Shown here: positions 35,901-44,063 of the stretch, piece by piece
Layout: each line of letters opens with the position of its first letter
Position numbering within the stretch: the stretch's first letter is position 1
Assembly: GCA_030652315.1 (NCBI GenBank)
Contig: JAUSAX010000101.1
Span: forward strand, 23,839 to 87,838
Direction of reading: 5' to 3'
Length of the DNA stretch: 64,000 nucleotides
Origin: Afipia sp.
Lineage (GTDB): Bacteria > Pseudomonadota > Alphaproteobacteria > Rhizobiales > Xanthobacteraceae
The notes under the pieces: model-generated
Databases searched by the model: none
Told to the model about the DNA's origin: nothing
The model's input: the letters and a program-made list of their open reading frames with translations, nothing else
Program-made: the position numbers and the translations under genes

Positions 35901-36528
35901 CCTTGCCGGTCGCGAGCGGGCTGTTGCTTTGTCCCGTCGATACGATCACACGGCCGTCGGGCGTGATCCGCACCGCAAGTTCGGCGCCCACAAGCCGGAG
36001 CGTTTCAGCGCGAAGCCGCCCGGTGAAAAGTGCCATCCCGGAAAGCCGCACTTCTGCTTTCGGCGCGCTCGCAACGATGTTGCGGTCGTGATCCCGTACG
36101 ACGATGTCGCGCAACCGGACCGCGATCCTGATCCGGCCGGCACGCTCGATCTGCGTGCCTCCAACTTCAACAGTGTGATTGTGTCCAAGATTCTCTTCGA
36201 TCGCCGATGCCAGCCACGGCGTCATAACGTCGAGATTTACCGGGCCGGCACCAAGCCGCAGCCATAGCGCTCCGAACGCCGCGGCAAAGACGACGCTCAT
36301 CGACATCAGAACAATCGCGGTCCGTCCGACCCATCGGTTGCCCGCGATCCCTCGGCGCAGCCCGCGAAACCAGTCTGTGACCCGATGAATTCCGATGCTT
36401 GGCCTATTGAGGAGTTTGACCGCCCTGTCACACGCAGCAGCGTCATGGTGATTCCATCCGGAATCATCCAAATGCCGGTGCTCGTCTGCAGCCTTCGCAA
36501 AGGCTTTCTGGGGCTCTGATCTCGGCAT
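32908..36528 (-). CDS. Large AsmA/YhdP-like (DUF3971) envelope protein
   Basis: A 1206-residue protein: a cytoplasmic N-terminus of about 65 residues, one membrane helix (about 69-90, AIVLMSMSVVFAAAFGALW), then a very long periplasmic part made of repeating beta strands. It ends with LIDYPVNQVKMSGTFVPLYGLNNMFGQIPIVGLFLGGG, the C-terminal AsmA_2 mark. This is the AsmA clan of bridge-like proteins (YhdP, TamB) that move phospholipids between the two membranes. A Pro/Ala-rich linker lies near 210-245. It is the first gene of a pair with the thioesterase. Confidence 0.88.
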   Translation of the reverse strand: MPRSEPQKAFAKAADEHRHLDDSGWNHHDAAACDRAVKLLNRPSIGIHRVTDWFRGLRRGIAGNRWVGRTAIVLMSMSVVFAAAFGALWLRLGAGPVNLDVMTPWLASAIEENLGHNHTVEVGGTQIERAGRIRIAVRLRDIVVRDHDRNIVASAPKAEVRLSGMALFTGRLRAETLRLVGAELAVRITPDGRVIVSTGQSNSPLATGKVPVKPAPPAASGPTPLPFQASPAPPTVPATSAAASNGTGGLLAALDWLDSLSANGLDGQSLNEIGLRNGVLTVEDQRNGGVLNFSNISLSLRRPLGGGVALSVGEEGKNGWELKVAVGAPSNGVRSIDISANKVPTNNLLLAARLKDFTYAADMPLSGEFKGEIGRDGLPTYFRGEIVAGKGTIVDLNVPDYPMVIDHADARVEWDAGRRVMVAPFHVYAGANRITLLAHLEPPNDSIPSWQLGLSGGTILLAGEAGEAPSIFNRIAIRLRFDTENRRVLLTQCDISNGEIGVAGSGSLDYSGEARLTLGMAATPMPVTVLKRIWPVLIAPEVREWVTERVDRGMVQRLDVAVNAPVHTLVRGGPPIPDDGLSVNFLASGLTIKPVDDMPLVRDADMKGRVSGRTVNINVGQGAVDTPAGRRLNISDLTFEVPDLAPKPAPTKVRFRIDGPVPAAAEVLQSERLREAGDTAIDPNSSKGTVSAIVTLAMPLKNALTKADTTYSINLDLGALAVDKLAMNQKLEANSLKVVADNQGYRVKGDVKIGGQPAALDYRKNNEGDADVRVSATLDDAARARLGVDLGSSLSGAIPIKLTGKIAGGEGDNRDNRFGVEADLTAARIDNLLPGWTKVAGKTTKMTFNVVQKPQGTRFEDIVVEGNGTQIKGSLEVDDKNDLVNASFPTFSPSEGDKASLKAERAPDGTLKVTMRGEVFDGRGFIKSAMSGRDSNTKEKSKSFDIDIDAKLGALAGFYGEAVRSIDLKLTRRGGAIRSFSLSGKLGRDTPVIGDLRGRAQGRDVMYLETGDAGAFFRFTDTYAKMNGGKMWLAIDPPTSDTSPQEGLLNVRDFTIKGEAALDRAVANAPGVNSQGVGFSGMRAEFTRQSGQLRVKDGVLRGPTIGATIEGLIDYPVNQVKMSGTFVPLYGLNNMFGQIPIVGLFLGGGSNEGLIGITYEVVGTPGAPVLRVNPISAMAPGVFRKIFDFNTGKQNAPADFATPNQQ

Positions 36529-36814
36529 TGCCTCTCGGTAGTAATAGTCAGCCTGCTCGCGCCGCCGGGCGTCAAAGCGTCAAATTGGAGACTCGCTCCG
36601 TCGGAGTGCAGCCAGACTAAAGGTCCAGTCTTAGTTTATTGTATTGTCCGTCGTTCGACCGGTGGCCTGAGAGAGTCGAAAATTCAATAAAATGGCTGTC
36701 CACCATACTCCGGGGGCGTCAGATTTGCCCAGCTGAAGAAGTTGGCATTAGTGGTCTGGTCGCGGTTCTCGCGAATCCCAAAATACCCCGCTGAAAGCGA
36801 CGAAAGGAAGGCGT

Positions 36815-37564
36815 ATGTCCAAGAAAACGCGTAAGAAATCGTCCAAATCGGGCCCGGCGGCGGGGGGCGGAAAAACCAAGACCGCCAAGCGGGTTACAAC
36901 CAGGGCCGCGGCCTCATCCGCCGCCGGTAAATCTGGCAGAAAAACCACGGCCAAACGGGGGGCGACGAAAGCTGCGGCAACAAAAAGAACATCTGCTGCC
37001 AGCACATCTAAGCGCGCCGGCGCTAAGACCGCATTGGCCAGAAAGCCCGCAGCAACCGCAACGAAACGCAAGCCGGTGACCACACCGGTCCGAATGATGG
37101 GAACGCTTACAGAGGGCAAACCAGCGCCTGCGTTCTCCTTGCCGCGCGACGGCGGGCAACTCGTGTCGCTGGCGACCTATGCCGGGCGAAAGCTGGTGAT
37201 CTTCTTCTATCCCCGCGCGAACACACCGGGGTGCACCCTCGAAGCCGTCGCCTTCAGCCGCCTCGCCAATGCTTTCGCGGCAGCCCAGACTGCTGTTCTG
37301 GGCGTCTCGGCCGACCCGGTGACCGCGCAGGAAGCGTTTCGCGACAAGCACGAGCTGACCGTCCCCCTTCTGTCGGATGAGACACTCGGGATGCTGAAAG
37401 CCTATGGCGTATGGGGCGAAAAATCGATGTACGGCAAGACGTTCATGGGGATTATTCGGACAACGGTTCTGCTCGACGCCAGCGGCAAAGTCGCAAAAGT
37501 CTGGCGCAACGTCAGGGTCGATGGCCACGCCGATGAGGTGCTGGCGGCGGCGCAGATCGCCTAG
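36815..37564 (+). CDS. BCP-type peroxiredoxin with histone H1-like N-terminal extension
   Basis: A 249-residue protein in two parts. Residues 1 to about 92 are a Lys/Ala/Thr/Ser-rich, low-complexity tail (KKTRKKSSKSG, TAKRGATKAAATKR) like histone H1 or bacterial H1-like proteins. Residues about 95-249 are a BCP/PrxQ peroxiredoxin with the peroxidatic Cys140 in NTPGCTLEA. The resolving cysteine usually five residues on is Val here, so it looks like a 1-Cys enzyme. The tail suggests it sits on DNA and removes peroxides there; that is inference. GGAAGG precedes the ATG. The TAG stop lies next to a repeat hairpin. Confidence 0.88.
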   Translation: MSKKTRKKSSKSGPAAGGGKTKTAKRVTTRAAASSAAGKSGRKTTAKRGATKAAATKRTSAASTSKRAGAKTALARKPAATATKRKPVTTPVRMMGTLTEGKPAPAFSLPRDGGQLVSLATYAGRKLVIFFYPRANTPGCTLEAVAFSRLANAFAAAQTAVLGVSADPVTAQEAFRDKHELTVPLLSDETLGMLKAYGVWGEKSMYGKTFMGIIRTTVLLDASGKVAKVWRNVRVDGHADEVLAAAQIA

Positions 37565-37577
37565 TGCAGGGCACCAA

Positions 37578-37633
37578 GTATCATCCGACGTTCGCCATAG
37601 AACATTCCTGACGCGAACTTCGGATTTTGATAC
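37578..37633. repeat. Degenerate relative of hairpin 1
   Basis: Arms gtatca-tccgacgttcgc (37578-37595) and gcgaacttcgga-tgatac (37613-37633, with three extra T), sharing the core TCCGA-N-GTTCGC with hairpin 1 of the twin repeat. The sequence just before, ctagtgc at 37561, resembles its ctagtgt edge and contains the TAG stop of the peroxiredoxin gene. The outer arm on the right is lost. Confidence 0.55.
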
Positions 37634-37735
37634 CAGCAATTAAGTACCGTTTTCCGAAAATTAACCATGAAAGGTTCAAATTAGCCTCTGTAAATGAGCC
37701 GTTCGGAGCCCGTTCCGGCCGGCGCGGGAGTGCTA

Positions 37736-39082
37736 ATGTCGAACCGTTCCGCCCACTATTCCGATCATCCCAAACATCACGCCCATGAGCATGCAAGGGC
37801 GCCGCAGCGGCGCCCGGCGCATCATCGCCCGGATCGCAACGGCTATACGATCGTCCATCACGGCAAGGCGGTGCGGTTTGGGCCGGTCGTGTTCTGGATC
37901 GTCGCGGGATCGATCGTCGTCATGGGCGCGTGGTCCGCTGCGACGGCAACCTACTTCGCTTTCCGCGACGACGTGCTGACGCGCCTGATCGCCCGCCAGG
38001 CCGAGATGCAGTACGCCTACGAAGACCGCATCGCGGAACTTCGCGCGCGCGTCGATCGCACCACCAGCCGCCAGTTGCTCGATCAGGAGCAATACGATCA
38101 GAAGCTCAACCAGATCATGCGGCGGCAGGCGCTGCTTGAATCGCGCGCCGCGGCACTCAACGCCATGCCTGACAGCACCCCCACCGGCTCGATCAAGCCG
38201 ACCTCGCGCGGGCCACAGTCGACCGACGCCGGCGCGACGACAGGAATGCCCAAGCCGTCGCCGATCAACGACACCGTGATCTTCGTCACGCCGCCGGATC
38301 GCGAAGCCCGGCTTGAATCGCGGACGCCAGCAGTCGCCCAGCCGCGCACGGAATTCGCGAAAGCTCAGGGCGTCGACAGCGTCTTGTCAAACCTGCAGAC
38401 AGCGCTCGACAAGGTCGAGGGTCGCCAGACGGCCACACTCAGTTCCGTCGAAGGCAGTTACGAGTCGCGGATGCGCCGGATGCGCGGCGTAATCACCGAT
38501 CTCGGCCTCGATATGGCCCAACTGGAAGCTGCCACCCCGAAAGGCGGCGTGGGCGGACCGTTCGTGCCCGCAAAGCCCGGGTCGGATGCCGGCGCGTTCG
38601 AGCGGCAACTCTACCGTATCAACCTTACCCGCGCGCAGGTGGACCGGCTGACGCGCACGTTGTCGCTGGTGCCCTACCGGAAGCCGGTGGTGGGCAACGT
38701 CGAATTCTCGTCCGGCTTTGGCGTGCGCAGCGATCCGTTCCTCGGCCGCCCGGCGATGCACACCGGCCTCGATTTCCGCGGCTCGACCGGCGATCCGGTG
38801 CGCGCCACCGCGAGCGGCAAAATCGTCACTGCGGCGTGGAGCGGCGGTTACGGCCGCTTGGTGGAGATCGATCACGGCAACGGCCTGTCGACGCGCTATG
38901 GGCATCTGTCGGAGATCAACGTCAAAGTCGGCCAGCATGTCACGATCGGCCATGTGATCGGCGCGGTCGGCTCGACGGGCCGGTCAACGGGCCCTCACCT
39001 TCATTATGAAACGCGCATCGACGGCGATGCGGTGGATCCGCAGAAATTCCTTCGCGCCGGCGTTCGCCTGACTCAAGGGTAG
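37736..39082 (+). CDS. M23-family (LytM) peptidoglycan endopeptidase-like protein
   Basis: A 448-residue inner-membrane protein. A His-rich cytoplasmic N-terminus (SDHPKHHAHEHARAPQRRPAHHR) leads to one membrane helix (about 57-80), a coiled-coil stretch (about 88-140) and a C-terminal M23 domain. The zinc ligands are visible in HTGLDFRG (HxxxD) and HLHYE (HxH), so it should be catalytically active against peptide cross-links; coiled-coil M23 proteins often also activate amidases. The ATG at 37736 has GGGAG upstream; an ATG 14 codons earlier is possible. Confidence 0.9.
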   Translation: MSNRSAHYSDHPKHHAHEHARAPQRRPAHHRPDRNGYTIVHHGKAVRFGPVVFWIVAGSIVVMGAWSAATATYFAFRDDVLTRLIARQAEMQYAYEDRIAELRARVDRTTSRQLLDQEQYDQKLNQIMRRQALLESRAAALNAMPDSTPTGSIKPTSRGPQSTDAGATTGMPKPSPINDTVIFVTPPDREARLESRTPAVAQPRTEFAKAQGVDSVLSNLQTALDKVEGRQTATLSSVEGSYESRMRRMRGVITDLGLDMAQLEAATPKGGVGGPFVPAKPGSDAGAFERQLYRINLTRAQVDRLTRTLSLVPYRKPVVGNVEFSSGFGVRSDPFLGRPAMHTGLDFRGSTGDPVRATASGKIVTAAWSGGYGRLVEIDHGNGLSTRYGHLSEINVKVGQHVTIGHVIGAVGSTGRSTGPHLHYETRIDGDAVDPQKFLRAGVRLTQG

Positions 39083-39089
39083 TTTTAGT

Positions 39090-40028
39090 TCAGGCGATTC
39101 CCGACCGGCGGAACAGGCGAAAGACGCGCCCGTCCATCACCAGCAGCGCGCTCGCGATAACGAGCGCGCCAACGATCTCACGAGCTTCGATCCTCTCGTC
39201 CAGGAAAAAATAACCGAGTAGAATCGCGCTGACGGGAACAAGAAGCGTCACCAGCATCACGTTGCTCGCGCCGGAGCGCGTGACGATCTGAAAGAACAAA
39301 ATAAACGCCAGCGCGGTGGAGAGTGACGCAATACCGAGTATGGCCAGCCATGTAACCAACCCCGGCATCTGCAACTGCCAGGGGCGATCGAAGATGCTCG
39401 CCAGAACGACCATCATCAGGCTCGCCGAGATCAGTTGAAACGTTGCGGCCCCGATGGGCGGAGTGCCGGCCAGCTTCCGCGTTGCCCACAGCGCGGAGAA
39501 CCCGAAACTGATCGTGGCCCCAAGGCAGAGCGCGATGCCGATGCTCTGGTTCGAACTGATGTCAAAGTCATACCCTTTCAGGATGATGACGCCGCACAGG
39601 CCGAGCAGCACGCCCGCAACGCGCCTGAGGATGAGCTTCTCCTCCCCGAACGCCGCTGCGACCAGAACGGTGAAAACCGGTGTCGTGGCATTCACGACTG
39701 CAGCCGTACCGCCCGGAATATAGGTCTGCGCCATGACGATCAGCGAAAACGGGATGACGTTGTTGATGAGCGCCATCACCGCAAAGGGGCGCCATCCCGC
39801 GGCACCGGCTGGAAACCGGACTCCATTGACCCAGAGCAGCGGCAGCAGGATCAACGTCGCAATCGACAGCCGCAGGAATACCAGCGTCAGCGGCGGCAAT
39901 TCCTTCAGCGCCACGCCGGTAAAGAAGAACGTGCCGCCCCAGAGAACCGACAGCAGAACAAGCCGCGACCAATCGCGCTCATCCATCCGCAGTTCAGTGT
40001 CGGGAAGTCTCTCTTGCACGATCGTCAT
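39090..40028 (-). CDS. DMT-superfamily (EamA) transporter
   Basis: A 312-residue membrane protein with ten hydrophobic segments in two EamA repeats, each opening with the usual pattern (LLSVLWGGTFFFTGVALKELPPLTLVFLRL; ALCLGATISFGFSALWATRKLAG). Such carriers export amino acids, metabolites or drugs; the substrate is not known. It converges on the M23 gene, 7 bp apart. I chose the ATG at 40028; one 14 codons later (39986) is nearly as good. Confidence 0.87.
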   Translation of the reverse strand: MTIVQERLPDTELRMDERDWSRLVLLSVLWGGTFFFTGVALKELPPLTLVFLRLSIATLILLPLLWVNGVRFPAGAAGWRPFAVMALINNVIPFSLIVMAQTYIPGGTAAVVNATTPVFTVLVAAAFGEEKLILRRVAGVLLGLCGVIILKGYDFDISSNQSIGIALCLGATISFGFSALWATRKLAGTPPIGAATFQLISASLMMVVLASIFDRPWQLQMPGLVTWLAILGIASLSTALAFILFFQIVTRSGASNVMLVTLLVPVSAILLGYFFLDERIEAREIVGALVIASALLVMDGRVFRLFRRSGIA

Positions 40029-40156
40029 GGCGCAAGGAATACGCGGCGCTCGGGCGCAAAACCACCCGCTTCCCGGCAACCCGGTTCTGCGTCTGGAGCG
40101 TTTTCAAGCGAGGTGGACACCGGCTCGCGTAAAGAAAACGCGACACATCAAGGACT

Positions 40157-41288
40157 CTAGTCGACGTCCTCGATCGCGCCCGGCGTGGTGCCGAATGCCT
40201 TCTGCGCCAATGTCGCCGCCATGAAATCATCGAGATCGCCGTCGAGCACGCCCGACGTATCGGACGTCTGCACACCGGTGCGCAGATCCTTCACCATCTG
40301 ATACGGCTGCAACACATAGGACCTGATCTGATGCCCCCAGCCGATGTCGGTCTTGGCGGCCTGGTCGGCAGCAGCTTTCTCTTCGCGCTTCTTCAGTTCA
40401 ATTTCATAAAGGCGCGCGCGCAGCATGTCCCAGGCCTGCGCCTTGTTCTTATGCTGTGAGCGGCCGGCCTGACAGACCACTGCGACGCCGGTCGGAATAT
40501 GCGTCAATCGCACCGCGGATTCGGTCTTGTTGACGTGCTGGCCGCCAGCGCCACCCGAACGCATGGTGTCGACGCGAACATCGGACTCCGCGATATCGAT
40601 CTTGATCGAATTATCGACGACCGGGAAAATCGCCACGCTCGAAAACGACGTGTGCCGGCGCGCGTTCGAATCGTAAGGCGATATCCGCACCAGCCGGTGC
40701 ACCCCCGCCTCCGTCTTCAGCCAGCCATAGGCATTGTGGCCGCTGATCTGGACCGTCGCGGACTTGATGCCGGCTTCTTCGCCCTGCGTTTCTTCCAGAT
40801 ACTCGACCTTGAAGCCGCGCTTTTCCGCCCAGCGCGTATACATGCGCAGCAGCATCGAGGCCCAGTCCTGGCTCTCCGTGCCGCCTGCACCGGCATGGAC
40901 TTCAAGGTAGGAATTGAATTTGTCCGCTTCGCCGGACAGCAGCGCTTCCAGCTCCTGACGCGCGACGTCCTTCTTCAGAGCCTTGAGCGCGTTCTCCGCT
41001 TCAAGAACGACGCCCTCGTCGTTCTCGGATTCGCCAAGCTCAATCATGCCGATCTGGTCTTCGAGCTCACGCTCGACCTTGCCAATACCGGTGAGCTGCC
41101 CCTCAAGCGCGGTCCGCTCCTGCATCAGCTTCTGGGCTTTCTGCGGATCGTTCCAGAGATTGGGGTCTTCAGCGAGGGCGTTCAGTTCGGCGAGGCGCGC
41201 CGTGGCAGCATCGACGTCAAAGATGCCTCCTCAGCAGCCCGACTGACTGCTTGATCTCTTCGACTAACCGTTCGATTTCGGGGCGCAT
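40157..41288 (-). CDS. prfB: Peptide chain release factor 2 with programmed +1 frameshift
   Basis: RF2 ends translation at UGA and UAA. It is coded in two frames: 23 codons from the ATG at 41288 to CTT, then an in-frame TGA (41219-41217), then a +1 shift to GAC and 353 more residues, giving about 376 in all. The junction protein reads [16 protein letters not shown], as in known RF2. The GGQ hydrolysis motif is in [17 protein letters not shown]; the stop-codon-reading SPF tripeptide is SPY ([15 protein letters not shown]). Low RF2 favours the shift, so the protein controls its own level. Confidence 0.96.
41216..41231 (-). promoter_or_regulatory. prfB programmed frameshift site
   Basis: On the minus strand AGG-AGG-CAT-CTT-TGA-C. 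The slippery CTT and the UGA-C stop context are classic; the internal Shine-Dalgarno AGGAGG (41231-41226) sits three nt before CTT as required to push the ribosome forward. Confidence 0.96.
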
Positions 41289-41375
41289 GACAATTCCAGC
41301 TTGCGGCTGAGCCGCGATTCAAGGATGTGAGGGATGTAACGGCTGACGGCGGCCAGCGCAACTTGACGCGTTGCG

Positions 41376-43868
41376 CTAATAGAGGCCGCCGGTGCCTGGT
41401 CGGAAGATCGCGCGGTCAGCGTCCGGAGAAATGCCCGGCGAGCGCCCATCAGCATCAGCCACGCCGATAACCGAGTAGTTGTCGGGCGGCGCCGTGCCGG
41501 GCTTGAAGGCCTCGAGGATGGTCCTGCCGCCGTCGCCCGGTCCTGCGCGCATGCCGGACTTGGCATCCACACGGATCAGCTTGATTCCGGCCGGCACGCG
41601 GAACGGAACCGCCGGCTTGTCGGCAAGCGCGAGCTTCATGAAGTCTTTGACAACCGGCGCGGCCAGATGACCGCCGGTACCACCTCTGCCGAGATTCCTT
41701 GGCTTGTCGTAGCCGACGTACACACCGACCACGAGATCGGGCGAAAAGCCGATAAACCAGGCGTCCTTTTCGTCGTTGGTCGTACCGGTCTTGCCAGCAA
41801 TCGGCTTGCCAACCTCACGCAAGATGGTTGCCGTGCCGCTTTGAACGACGCCTTCCATCATGGACGTGATCTGATAGGCGGTCATGGAATCCAGCACCTG
41901 CTCGCGGCGGTCGACCAGTGACGGTTCCGGCTGATTCTTCCAGCCATCCGGCGCGTCGCAGCCCCTGCACTCACGTTGATCGTGCTTGAAGATGGTGTGA
42001 CCGTAGCGATCCTGAATACGATCGATCAGCGTCGGCTTCACCCGCTTGCCGCCGTTGGCGAACATCGAATAGGCGGTGACCATTCGCATCACGGTCGTCT
42101 CGCCCGCTCCGAGCGCGTAGGACAGATAGTTCGGCAGTTCATCGTAAATGCCGAAGCGTTTGGCGTATTCGCCAATCAGCGGCATGCCGACATCCTGCGC
42201 GAGGCGCACCGTCACCGTATTCAGCGACCTAGTAAGCGCGTTCCGCAGCGTGGTCGGTCCGTAATACTTGCCGGTCGAGTAGTTTTCCGGGCGCCACACA
42301 CCGGCCCCCTGCCCCTGATCGATTTCGATCGGCGCGTCCACGACAACCGTTGACGGCGTGTAACCGTTGTCCATCGCGGTCGAGTACACGATCGGCTTGA
42401 AGGACGAACCCGGCTGACGATAGGCCTGCGTCGCTCGGTTGAACTGACTCTGGTCGAACGAGAAACCACCGACCATGGCGACGACGCGGCCGGTCCACGG
42501 ATCCATGGCGACCATCGCACCGGAGACTTCCGGTGTCTGACGGAGCCGGTACTGCCCCTCGACCTTGTTGCCGTCCTTGTCCAGCAGCGGATCGACGTAG
42601 ATCACGTCGCCTGGTGCGAGCACCTGCGTCACAGCGGTCGGCGTCTTGAACCGTGTCGGACCTGCCGCCGCCTTCGCCCACCTCACGCCGTCCAGCGAAA
42701 TCAAACCTGTTTCGCGCGTCTTGGAGACCGCGCCGCCAAGCTCACGCCCGGGCTGAAAGCCGATACGCGCCGACTGGTCGCTGGTCTCGAGCACCACCAC
42801 CATGCGCCACGGCGAGATGTCGGACAGAGATTTGACCTCGGCGAGTTTCACGCCCCAATCGCCGCCGAGATCAATTTTATGCGGGGCGCCACGCCAGCCC
42901 TGGGCCTCGTCGAATTTGACCAGCCCGGCCACCATCGACTTGCGCGCCATGATCTGAAGTTTGGGATCGAGCGAGGTGCGCACCGAAAGGCCACCTTCAT
43001 AGAGCTTCTTCTCGCCGTAACGCTCGAAGATGTCGCGGCGGACTTCTTCCGCAAAGTACTCGCCAGCGAAAATGTGTGCCGCGTTGGAGCGCGACGTCAC
43101 GATCATTGGCTCCTTGCGGGCAGCGACAGCATCGGCCTGCTTGATCCAGCCGTTCTCAACCAACCGGTCGATGACGTAGTTTCGGCGTTCGATGGCACGA
43201 TCACGGTTGCGGACTGGATGGAGGCTCGACGGCGCCTTCGGCAACGCCGCCAGATACGCGGCTTCCGCGATGGTGAGTTCGTTCACTGACTTGTCGAAAT
43301 AGACCAGCGACGCCGCAGCAATGCCGTAAGCGCTCAAGCCGAGATAGATTTCATTGAGATAAAGTTCGAGAATCTTGTCTTTGGTGTAGGTGCGCTCGAT
43401 GCGCATCGCCAACAGCGCTTCCTTGATCTTGCGATCGAAGGAAACTTCGTTGGTCAGCAGGAAGTTTTTCGCAACCTGCTGGGTGATCGTGGACGCCCCC
43501 TGCGGGCGGCGGTTGGAGCCGTAGTTCTGCGCGTAGAGCACTGCGGCGCGGGCCATGCCCATAAAATCGATGCCGCCGTGTTCGTAGAAGTTTTTGTCTT
43601 CCGCCGCGAGGAACGCGTTGATAACCGGTTTCGGGATCGCCTGGATCGGCAGGTAAAGCCGGCGCTCCTTGGAGTATTCGCCGAGCAACGATCCGTCAGC
43701 GGCATGGACGCGCGTCATCACCGCCGGCTCGTAGTCCTGCAACTGGGAATAGTCAGGCAGATCCTTTGAGAAGTGCCAGATCAATCCCGCTGCGGCGGCG
43801 ACGCCGACGAGGAACACGATCGTTCCGGCAGCGAACAGAAAGCCCATGAACCGCAAGAGCAAGCGCAT
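41376..43868 (-). CDS. mrcA: Penicillin-binding protein 1A (class A, bifunctional)
   Basis: An 830-residue inner-membrane protein that polymerises and cross-links peptidoglycan. One membrane helix (about 8-32) is followed by a GT51 glycosyltransferase domain with catalytic Glu90 in AAEDKNFYEHGGID and the GASTITQQVAKN block, then an OB-like insert and the transpeptidase: nucleophile Ser488 in GSSFKP and the KTG triad in AGKTGTTNDEKDAW. The length is normal. It lies between prfB and the amidase gene, all on the minus strand, about 195 bp from the latter. Confidence 0.96.
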   Translation of the reverse strand: MRLLLRFMGFLFAAGTIVFLVGVAAAAGLIWHFSKDLPDYSQLQDYEPAVMTRVHAADGSLLGEYSKERRLYLPIQAIPKPVINAFLAAEDKNFYEHGGIDFMGMARAAVLYAQNYGSNRRPQGASTITQQVAKNFLLTNEVSFDRKIKEALLAMRIERTYTKDKILELYLNEIYLGLSAYGIAAASLVYFDKSVNELTIAEAAYLAALPKAPSSLHPVRNRDRAIERRNYVIDRLVENGWIKQADAVAARKEPMIVTSRSNAAHIFAGEYFAEEVRRDIFERYGEKKLYEGGLSVRTSLDPKLQIMARKSMVAGLVKFDEAQGWRGAPHKIDLGGDWGVKLAEVKSLSDISPWRMVVVLETSDQSARIGFQPGRELGGAVSKTRETGLISLDGVRWAKAAAGPTRFKTPTAVTQVLAPGDVIYVDPLLDKDGNKVEGQYRLRQTPEVSGAMVAMDPWTGRVVAMVGGFSFDQSQFNRATQAYRQPGSSFKPIVYSTAMDNGYTPSTVVVDAPIEIDQGQGAGVWRPENYSTGKYYGPTTLRNALTRSLNTVTVRLAQDVGMPLIGEYAKRFGIYDELPNYLSYALGAGETTVMRMVTAYSMFANGGKRVKPTLIDRIQDRYGHTIFKHDQRECRGCDAPDGWKNQPEPSLVDRREQVLDSMTAYQITSMMEGVVQSGTATILREVGKPIAGKTGTTNDEKDAWFIGFSPDLVVGVYVGYDKPRNLGRGGTGGHLAAPVVKDFMKLALADKPAVPFRVPAGIKLIRVDAKSGMRAGPGDGGRTILEAFKPGTAPPDNYSVIGVADADGRSPGISPDADRAIFRPGTGGLY

Positions 43869-44063
43869 CGTCAGTATCCGTCCTTAAGCGTCTGGCGCGA
43901 TCACCCGCGGCAAACGACCGGGCTTCCGAACCGAACTATACCATTCGCCATTCGCGCGTGGATCGATTCTGGTCTCTTCCCAACCCAAATTTCTATAGAG
44001 CCGCCGCTGTGGCCAAACTAGGGCCTCGGCGACAATTGCCCTGCGAATTCAAGCCGAAGGCAC

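Noticed and set aside
34261..36267. A 668-codon open frame antisense to the large AsmA-like gene
   Set aside because: High G+C coding strands give long open antisense frames. The product has no family likeness, no signal and an Arg/His-heavy composition, while the sense frame has clear AsmA motifs.
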